Assembly (NCBI GenBank): GCA_032622095.1
Contig: CP136065.1
Coordinates: forward strand, 66,205,031 to 66,269,030
Reading direction: 5' to 3'
From: Siphonodentalium dalli
Lineage: Eukaryota; Mollusca; Scaphopoda; Gadilida; Siphonodentaliidae
Length of the DNA stretch: 64,000 bases
The notes beneath the pieces are model-generated. The model ran no database searches. It saw only the letters and a program-made list of their open reading frames with translations, and was not told the DNA's origin. Both the position numbers and the translations under genes were made by a program. This document shows, piece by piece, positions 24,853 to 33,328 of the stretch; position 1 is the stretch's first letter, and every line of letters starts with the position of its first letter.

Positions 24853-25418
24853 CTAGCAGGTTAGCCCGCCACTGGCGGCAATAGTCAGAAACATGACAAT
24901 TTTAATTGAATTTTTTGTTTTTCAATGAGTTAATTTTTTTGTTTTTCAATGAGTTAATTGTGCCTTTTTAATTTTGTTTTTCAATTTTACCCGAATTTTT
25001 TTTGTTTTTCAATGAACCCGTCCATGACACTTCCCGTATTTAGCAAGTTTGAGCTCAATCGGTTCGAGTCTATAAAGGACACACACATATATATGACACT
25101 TCCCGTAGGTAGCAAGTTTGAGCTCAATCGGCATTCCCTGGAATTTCCCAGTCAATATTTAGCAAGTTTGAGCTCAATCGGTTCGAGTCTATAAAGGACA
25201 CACACATATATATGACACTTCCCGTAGGTAGCAAGTTTGAGCTGAATCGGCATTCCCTGTAATTTCCCAGTCACCAACGCGGCGTAATTTTGGTACATAT
25301 ATAGAGACCAATTGTCCGTCGGCTGTCATGTGTAGTAAAGATGTCTTATAAGCCGACATTGCCGTGGGGATGCCCGTTCCTACACGCGTTTTCGATTATA
25401 TGAAGTACCCACATATAT

Positions 25419-25499
<81 letters not shown>
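24853..25499 (-). mobile_element. Helitron-like nonautonomous element, array 1 unit 4
   Basis: Same 3' end as units 2-3 (CTAG, then the CCGCC/GGCGG hairpin). Its body differs: a 120-bp direct repeat with ACACTTCCCGTA, GCAAGTTTGAGCTCAATCGG and GTTCGAGTCTATAAAGGACA, then the (TA)n tract 25425-25500 as 5' end. Confidence 0.5.
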
Positions 25500-25505
<6 letters not shown>

Positions 25506-26229
25506 GGTGACCCGACTTCTTCCGGGCTTTGACCTTGAATTGGCCATTTTGAAGGTCAAGGTCAAGTGGGTTGTCACGATTTGACCAGTCCAAAAACACT
25601 GCCCGGACAAAAGTACCCGACAAACGTGCCCGTCGAAATCCATCCGGTTTTACCCGATTTGACCTTGAATTTATCATTTTGAAGGTCAAGGTCTGGTCGG
25701 GGTCACGATTTGACCCGTCCAAAACAATCAGTGGACAAAAGTAACCCCACGTATCAAATTTCGTCGAAATCCCATCAAAATTGGCGATTTGACATTGAAT
25801 TGACCAGATTTCAAGGTCAAGGTCACGTCGCACGGGCAAATGAATATGCTTATGAGACTCCCCATACGAACGTACCCCCACATACCAAGTTTCATCGAAA
25901 TCCCGTGATATTCGGGCGTTTGACCTTGAAATGACCCAATTTCAAGGTCAATGTCACTTCGCACGGGAAAATTAATAGGTATATGGCACTCCCCGACCGA
26001 AGATACCCCCACATACCAAGTTTCATCGAAATCCCTGATATTCGGGCGTTTGACATTGAAATGACCCGATTTCAAGGTCAAGGTCACATCTCACGGGCAA
26101 ATTAATATGCCTATGTTCGTCCCCGGCCGAAAATACCGCCACATACCAAGTTTCATCGAAATCGGGTCGGCCGTTTTCGAGTTCATCGCGAACACACAGA
26201 CACACAGATCTTCCAAAATATATAATAGA
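25500..26229 (-). mobile_element. Helitron-like element, AGAAGGTGACCCG family, array 1 unit 5 (730 bp)
   Basis: Minus-strand 5' end TCTATTATATATTTTGGAAG; 3' end hairpin of CCCGGAAGAAGTCGGG, TCACCTT, CTAA, T. CTAA still fits the CTRR rule. The core is a ~128-bp repeat (CACATACCAAGTTTCATCGA, TTTCAAGGTCAAGGTCAC) in three to four copies. Same family as the plus-strand array at 61.4-63.9 kb. Confidence 0.6.
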
Positions 26230-26620
26230 CTAGAAGGTGACCCGACTTCGTCCGGGGTTTGACCTTGAATTGTCTATTTTTAAGGCCAAGGTCAAGTGGG
26301 GTCACGATTTGACCCGAACAAAAGTACCCGTCGAAATCCATCCGGTTTTACCCGATTTGACCTTTTAACCCGATTTGATTTCCACTCAAGTATATAAACG
26401 CGCCTCATATACACACGCTCATTAATTATCAAGTTTCAACGTAAAGATAAATTACCATCGGTGCCCGAGATATCGCCAAGACGTCTGAAACAGTCAAATG
26501 CATCGGCCGGTTAAGCGTTAACGTGATCTAACGTTATGAACTCTTACGACGTCATAGAAGTTACGCATTGTTTTTATCCTGATGGAAGATAGTACCATAG
26601 ATGAAGGAAGGATAGATACG
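26230..26620 (-). mobile_element. Helitron-like element, AGAAGGTGACCCG family, 5'-truncated unit 6
   Basis: Intact 3' end (minus strand) CCCGGACGAAGTCGGG, TCACCTT, CTAG, T. Further in, blocks shared with 61.9-63.6 kb are recognisable (ATGCATCGGCCGG, TTAACGTGATCTAAC, GACGTCATAGAAGTTACGCA). The 5' end is lost. Confidence 0.5.
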
Positions 26621-27734
26621 TCACTCAACGTCATTTGATCGGCCAATCGGTAACGCACTCAGATTCTGTCCGCCATTGCTAAAGGTAGTTCAACTCTGAT
26701 TCTTCTAATCAAAACAGTGCTTTCTCATCGCAATAAAAAGAGGAAAATCTGGCGTCTATTGCAGCTGAATTAATTATGCACCAACTGTCATGAATTATCA
26801 GAATCTCACGTTTCAAAGGGTGTCCGTTGGGGAGTAAGAAAGGTGAGTTTTTATGCCGTTTGATGCAATTTTTGTAGTAAACAACACGACATTCTGCATT
26901 CTATTTTTGTAATTTTCACCTGGATGAAGTTATGTTATAAGGACTTTCAAAATTAAATTAATTTAATAGATCTGACCAATCCTGGTTGCATTAGTAATTT
27001 GAATATCATGTATATGGGGTACCGATCCAAACTTGTTTTATGGAAGAAATATTTCAATGACAGCTGTCAGATGTCAAGAATTTCCATGCCACTGCCAGGT
27101 GTGATCAGGTGTACTACACGTCTACAGTAATAAATAAATAATTTAGAAATGAATAGTCAAAACAATTCACAAATTGGGCAGTTTAGATGTCCTACTCCTA
27201 GATTCTAATTGTAGTGATCATACTATTCATAGTTTGAATTGTTTCATGCCCCCTTTGATGGGATGCGCATGCGCGGAAACATGGCGGATTTTTCAACTCA
27301 TCGGAAAAAATCAAACAAAATTGTTTCAAACTTTGTTAATATTTATTTACTGTGTATGAACTTGTGCTGACATATTCTTGTATGTGTTGACCATCGACAC
27401 CTGTGCAAACCTGGACAGGAAACATTCTTGATTCTTTGCTTACGACCATTTTGTTGGCTTAAATTGACCTATATTTACATTGTTGTTACCGAGTGCAAAC
27501 GAACGCAGGCTATTTTCGATTCGTCCACCATTAACCCCCAGCGTTCTGAACTACGGTGATAGACTGATAGTGTCAACTGCATACACATACTAGAAATTCA
27601 GAGCTTATATAAAGACTGTTCACAAAATATAAAAATTATATTGCTTTGTTTTATTAACCCACTAGTCTCAACGTGTCGCGAAACCACAAAAATAGCCGGA
27701 CCACCTGAAACTACCTCAACAAGAAGAAAATCCA
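26621..27734. other. Gap with possible promoter-like motifs, otherwise nothing recognised
   Basis: Between the Helitron-like array and the CR1-type LINE. CCGCCATTG at about 26671 and the motifs at 27264-27287 are the only notable points. The LINE's 5' end probably lies in the last ~100 bases but I cannot fix it. Confidence 0.4.
27264..27287 (+). promoter_or_regulatory. NRF1-like palindrome next to YY1-like ATGGCGG
   Basis: TGCGCATGCGC followed seven bases later by ATGGCGG resembles the composite seen at starts of TATA-less animal genes. The ATG opens only a ~29-codon frame with no donor that I can defend. GCGCATGCGC also occurs inside the Helitron-like core repeat, so this may be chance. Confidence 0.2.
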
Positions 27735-28514
27735 ATGTCTCTCTCAAAGCTGAAGAAATACATCAGAGACCACCCACCGGTACGACCAAAACATAGAACA
27801 CCAAAAAGAACACCAGTTGTACTGAGTGACAGCAAAGCACGCTACATCGAAGACCAAATATCCAAGACTGACAAGATCGAGAGTGGAATCACATGGTGGT
27901 ATAAGAGTGGCTCAAATACAAGCGAAAGTGCTAGATGGCTGCGATCAAACCTCCGCAGAAAAATCCAAAAAGAAATAAAAGGCCCAATACACCTATACGC
28001 GTGGTTAGGAACCTGTGATATAACAACAAGAGATAGACGAACTGGTTATATCAAACTATCAACAAAGTCAACAAGTTCACTAAACCGAGAGCTGATATAG
28101 ATTGGAAAGACTGTTAAGAAAGAGAGGTCATGTAGAGTCACCTTCCTGGAGATTCCAACATACTCCATCAAAGAATACAATAAGGTAACACATGCAAAAC
28201 TCACCAAGCGACATCGAGACAGTCGAAGATATCCTACCGTCACCGACATACCACCATATAACGGAGAAGATAACACCCTCGCCCTGAAAGTCATCGACTT
28301 AAACAACTCAATTGGGGAACTCAATAGAGAAAATCACAAGCACTCACCAAAATTCTCAAATGACATCAGCAAGAACCCCAAAGTGAGAAGAAAACATAGC
28401 AGCCTACACAAATATAACTTCAATCTCTACAAGGATGGACTGCATCCTGATGAACCCTTAGCAAAGACGTGGCTGAGGAAAATCAGAAACCAGGCCTGTG
28501 ATGACTGTTGGTAG
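27735..28514 (+). pseudogene. LINE ORF1, SGNH/GDSL esterase-like, one nonsense codon
   Basis: Frame of 259 codons with one in-frame TAG at 28098-28100. The SGNH blocks are readable: block I LSDSKAR (Ser33, codons 30-36), block II SGSN around Gly59, block III GTCD at 92-95 where the family has GxND, and block V DGLHP with Asp234 and His237 downstream of the stop. Esterase-like ORF1 proteins are known in CR1-like LINEs; their substrate is unknown. The start ATG at 27735 was chosen because the basic N-terminus leads directly into block I. The frame ends at 28514, overlapping the next ORF's ATG at 28498 by 17 bases. The Asn-to-Cys change in block III may itself affect activity. Confidence 0.75.
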
Positions 28515-31500
28515 GAAGACGAGGCAGATGAGGGGGGACGTCGGCACCAGCCCGCATCCACCTCAGAAAGTGTGGGCACTTCCACGCTACTCTGGGGTGT
28601 TCTGCGGGTGTGGTTGTCTCCACGCCCAACTGGGTCTGTACATCACTTCTACCAAAGCCAGCCCCGCCAAGAAAAAACATTCAAATACCAGAAGCCAGTT
28701 GAAACCACAGGTATGTCCACAAATGTTGTGGTCTTGGTTAACTTTTTACAAAACACCAAGAAACAACAGAAGACTACAAACAGCGCTCCTCCTACTACAA
28801 ATCATAGGAGGGGATATCGAACAGCACCCTGGGCCGAGGAAAAGGTTGGCAAGTATATATCCATGTGGCCTCTGCCAAGATGATGTAACCTGGACTAAAG
28901 GAGGGGTCTGCTGCGATGAATGTGAAATGTGGTACCATAGATCCTGCATAGAAATGCCAACAACCGAGTATGAAAGGCTAGCCAACCCGAGCATTGAATG
29001 GTACTGCTGTAGATGTGATAAAGCCAGCATAGACAGCTTCACATACAGAAGTTATGAGCTGGAAACATCAAGCGATTTCTTCAACCTGTCGTCCATAAAC
29101 CAAACCATAAATAGTCTGAATTCATCAGTATTTGAACCACCAAGAGCAAGCAGCCCAGTAGCTGACCCTACTGTAGCAGCCCAACAGAGATCCACATGTA
29201 GCATACAGGCAACATCGCCCGAATCGCCAATAGCTGCAGTCAAACAACTCATCAATATTCCTGACAAGACCAATATGCGAATAATGACAGTAAACTGCAG
29301 AAGTGCACTTCAAAACAAAGCAGAGCTTGAACTGGCCATCAGCTACATCAAACCCGACATTATCATCGGGACGGAATCATGGTTGAAGGGAGTACGACCG
29401 GGAATGCCAAACTCAACCGACGCAATAAAATCATCAGAGATATTCCCTCCAAACCTAAATGTATACCGCAATGACAGGACCACCAGAGGGGGGGGGGGGG
29501 CGTCTTCATCTGCACCGATGAATTGATCCCATCATCCGAAGCGCCAAACCTAGTGACGGATTGCGAAGTGGAGTGGGCTACTATAAAAACAACAACAAAC
29601 AAAGACCTACTACTTGCAGCCTTCTACATGCCACATAGAGAACTGAAACACCTCAACGAACTAAACAAATGCTTTGAAAAACTCTCATCATTTCCGGAGA
29701 CTTCAACTGCCCAGACATAGATTAGGATAAGATGATAGTCAAAGCTGGTGCACCAGACAAGGAAGTTCAACAAAGACTCGTTGATATATGTGCAGAACAC
29801 GGGCTAAAACAAATGCAAACAAACCCAACACGAGAAGAGAACATCCTAGACCTTGTCCTGACGAACAACGAATCACGCATAAAAGCAACCAGTACTACAC
29901 CTGGGATCTCAGACCATGATATAGTAGTCACAGACTGCATACCAAGACCGCACCATAAGAAGCAAACCCAGCGCAAGACATACGCTTTCAACATCACCAA
30001 CATAAGTAAAGAAGTGACCCAGAAATCTGAAGATCCATCGATTACCACCAACGACCTATGGGAGTCACTTAAAACGGGTATTATGGAAGTCATAGACCAG
30101 AGGGTCCCAGTCATACGCAGGAGATATGATAGACAGGTTCCCTGGATGAACAACAAATTACAAAAGATCCTAAAGAAAAAAGGCCGTCTTTACAGAAGAG
30201 CTAGGAAATCGAAGAAAAGCAAGGACTGGGTGAAATACAAACACTTCCAAAAGGCTAGCAGACGAGCATTCAGGCAAGCAGAATGGGACCACCTAGATAA
30301 GATCATGCTCAACGGAATGGAAAAGAAGAGTACCAAACCATTCTGGTCATATATGAAGACGAAAAAACAGGGTAACACCAGCATCGCCTCGTTGAAGAAA
30401 GGGAAACTTGAAGATGATAGCAACATGAAAGCTCAAATCCTTGTCGACCAATTCAAATCGGTGTTCACGAAGGAAAACCCCAGTGACAAAATACCATCAC
30501 TTGGAGAAGATCACGAGCTGATAGAAGACCTTGAAATCGGCGAAGAGGGGGTCACCAAACTTTTGAAAGATGTGAAGACCGGGAAAGCATCAGGGCCGGA
30601 CGGAATCCCCAACACCGTTCTTAAAAACCGCCTATGCGATATCACCAGGACTGACAGCGATATTCAAAAAATTATTAGCAACAGGACAACTACCATCTGA
30701 CTGGGTAAGTGCAAACATCGCACCCGTCTACAAAAAAGGAGACGTCCATCTTGCAGAAAACTACAGACCTGTCTCTCTAACATCTGTATGTTGCAAAATC
30801 CTGGAACACATATTGTATGTCGACACATAATGAACCACCTAGAAAAGCATAACATCTTGACGTCACTAAATCATGGATTTAGGAAAGGACACTCATGCGT
30901 CACACAGCTATTGACCACCAACATAGATTTCCTAACAACATTTGACAAGAAAATTCAAACTGATGCCGCAATATTAGACTTCTCAAAAGCATTTGACACC
31001 GTGCCACACAGAAAACTGCTCGCCAAAGTAAGCAACTACGGTATCAAAGGAAAGCTCCACACCTGGCTTGAAAACTTCCTGACGCAGAGACAAATGAGAG
31101 TCGTCGTTGAAGGGCAAGCTTCATCCAGCGTTTCCGTCGACTCTGGCGTGCCACAGGGAACAGTGCTTGGACCTCTGCTTTTCCTGTGCCACATCAATGA
31201 CCTACCAGATTGTGTCTCCTCGCAGGTGAGATTATTCGCAGACGACTGTCTACTATATCGCCAAATAAAGACATACAACGACCATGTCACTCTACAGAAA
31301 GACCTAGAGAAGCTTGAGGTATGGGCAGAAAAGTGGGGCATGCGATTCAACGCAAAGAAGTGCTATATCATGTCCATGAGCAAAACAACATCTTCCACAT
31401 ACCAGCTAAACAACTGCCTACTGGAAGAAGTAGATGAAAACCCATACCTGGGGGTGACACTTTCCAAGGACATGAAATGGTCATCTCACATCACCAAAAT

Positions 31501-32094
31501 CACACAGAAGGCGAATAGTACGCTAGGCTTCATTAGAAGAAACCTAAAGAAGGCTCCAGCCAAAAGCAAGCTGATCGCATACGAAACCTTAGTGCGACCA
31601 AAGATGGAATACGCATCAGTTGTCTGGGACCCCCACCTGATAGGAGACATTGACAAACTAGAGAGGATACAGAAGAGAGCAGCGAGATTCCTAACAGGGG
31701 ACTATACATCACAAGAGGCAGGAACATGCTGCGTGAATTACAGCTACAAACACTAGAAGGCCGAAGGTATGACCATCGACTCCAGTTGTTTGGCAAGGTA
31801 GTGGACGGGCTGGTCCCGGCTATCGACACCAAAGACCTGTTGAGACAAAAACAAAAAGTGGGTCGAAAAATCAAAGCTCGGAAGTTCGAGGGGTACGTAT
31901 CAAAGAACTTTGTTTCTACGCAGGAGTGTAACAACTCAAAACCCTATGAACTAATCGACGCGCAGACTACAGAATTCAAAAACTCATTCTTCCCTAAAAC
32001 AATCAAGGACTGGAATACTCTGGAAGAAGACAGCATGCGATCCATCCAAATGACAATGGACGGAGAACCAGCTGAAAACAACAAAACGTCCTAA
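28498..32094 (+). pseudogene. LINE ORF2: 2A-like, PHD, endonuclease, reverse transcriptase; frameshifted
   Basis: From the ATG at 28498: a ~100-residue leader, hydrophobic ALLLLQII, then GDIEQHPGP (104-113), then a C4HC3 PHD finger (Cys123, 126, 139, 142, His147, Cys150, 170 or 171, 173). The endonuclease starts near residue 260 (RIMTVNCRSAL, ESWLK). The frame shifts near a G run at 29490-29500, again near 29680 (just before SGDFNCPDI), hits TAG at 29723, then continues through SDHDIV. RT runs from about 30570 (GPDGIP), with shifts near 30640, 30815 and 31710. RT motifs are conserved: ENYRPVSLTS, LDFSKAFDTVPH, SGVPQGTVLGPLLF and LFADDCLLY. The C-terminal frame ends at 32094. It would reverse-transcribe LINE RNA at a nicked target; this copy cannot make a single protein. 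Confidence 0.85.
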
Positions 32095-32144
32095 TCATCC
32101 CATCCCACGCGCTTATACATCCGAACGGATCCTGCGCGCATCAA

Positions 32145-32171
32145 ATACAGATACAGATACAGATACAGATA
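32145..32171 (+). repeat. (ATACAG)n 3' tail of the LINE
   Basis: About four and a half tandem ATACAG hexamers directly after the 3' UTR. They replace a poly(A) tail and mark the 3' end of the element. Confidence 0.8.
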
Positions 32172-32174
32172 ACA

Positions 32175-33300
32175 TTTGTTGATAGCATATTTTTCATGTA
32201 GTATTTTGATCATTTAATAGATGATATAATCACATTCATAATGCATAATGTTAATAAATGACATTGAGAGTTGAGTGGGCATTAATTATAATTTATACAC
32301 ACACTGGTCAGCTGTGTTGAAATATAATAACATTAGCCTTATTTATTATTATATGATAGCACTAGTATTATTTTTGTAAGATAATTTATTACTGCTATCA
32401 CAAAAAGGTGTGAACAATTGAATATTACATGTCTTACATGGGTTGCCAATGTAGGCACTGGTGAGTGGTGTGGTACTGTACTGCATGGGAAATATCCCAA
32501 TATAAAATATTTTATACCAGTAACCTGTAAATTATTTATAAATTAAAATTAAATGCTTCAAATTCTATATCATTTCAGGAAGTGGGCAGATAATGGCAAC
32601 GCCTTCATAACATTGGTGGGTCAGAAAGTTACGTGTGCAACATGCGTGAGCCGAAAATAATCCAGAGAGACAGAATGAGATGCACAATGCAATGATGTGT
32701 TCAAGATAAGGAAGGAATTGAACTATACTTGTGCGAAAATCCTGGATAAAAAACTAGCTGATGTCTCATTCAAGGAAAGAGCCACAAATGATTAATATTT
32801 ATAAGTTCATCATTAAATTAATTAAATTACAAACATTGTCTCTCTATCACATTGTACTTATCCACACTAAGGCAACCCCCATGTTCATATGCACATTGTG
32901 TGTCCCCGGGACTGTCCCCTCCAGTCTGAAAAAGTATCCTCTAGCTCCCAATAGCATTTCAAGGTCCCATTCAGCTTCAGTAACTGTAATTCTCTAATAT
33001 AAATGGACTATAAGTATGTTATCCTATTTGTATATTTTACAAATTGTACCATAATCATTAACTATTTTATTACTATATGCATGGATTATATCGCTCAGTT
33101 TCAAAATAGCCTATACAATTAACTATCCTTCGTTTATTTGTATTTTAATATCATAGTGGACAGAGATACCCTTTACATTCATGTGTAGGTTAATTCATAT
33201 AATAAGACCACAAACACAGGTCTGTTTGTTGAACTTATTAGATGAAACCCCCCTACTGTGACCCAAATATATATATACAAATGGATCATGGAACTCAAAT
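32175..33300. other. AT-rich spacer between two LINEs, nothing recognised
   Basis: No frame with domain character, no inverted repeats found. A ~78-codon frame at 32761-32997 is not recognisable. Confidence 0.55.
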
Positions 33301-33328
33301 AACTTCTACCTTATGTTACCTTATGTTG

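Larger units (their letters stand above)
27700..32172 (+). mobile_element. CR1-type LINE, near full length, degenerate
   Basis: Order: ORF1 with SGNH-esterase blocks, overlapping ORF2 with 2A-like motif, PHD finger, AP-type endonuclease and reverse transcriptase, then a short 3' UTR ending in an (ATACAG)n tail at 32145-32171. Esterase and PHD domains are known from CR1-like non-LTR elements, and CR1-type elements end in short tandem repeats instead of poly(A). At least five frameshifts and two nonsense codons make this copy inactive. The 5' end is uncertain. Confidence 0.85.

Noticed and set aside
25396-26205. Several overlapping frames of 60-160 codons in the Helitron-like units
   Set aside because: They repeat with the core repeat, occur on both strands and are not conserved as protein.
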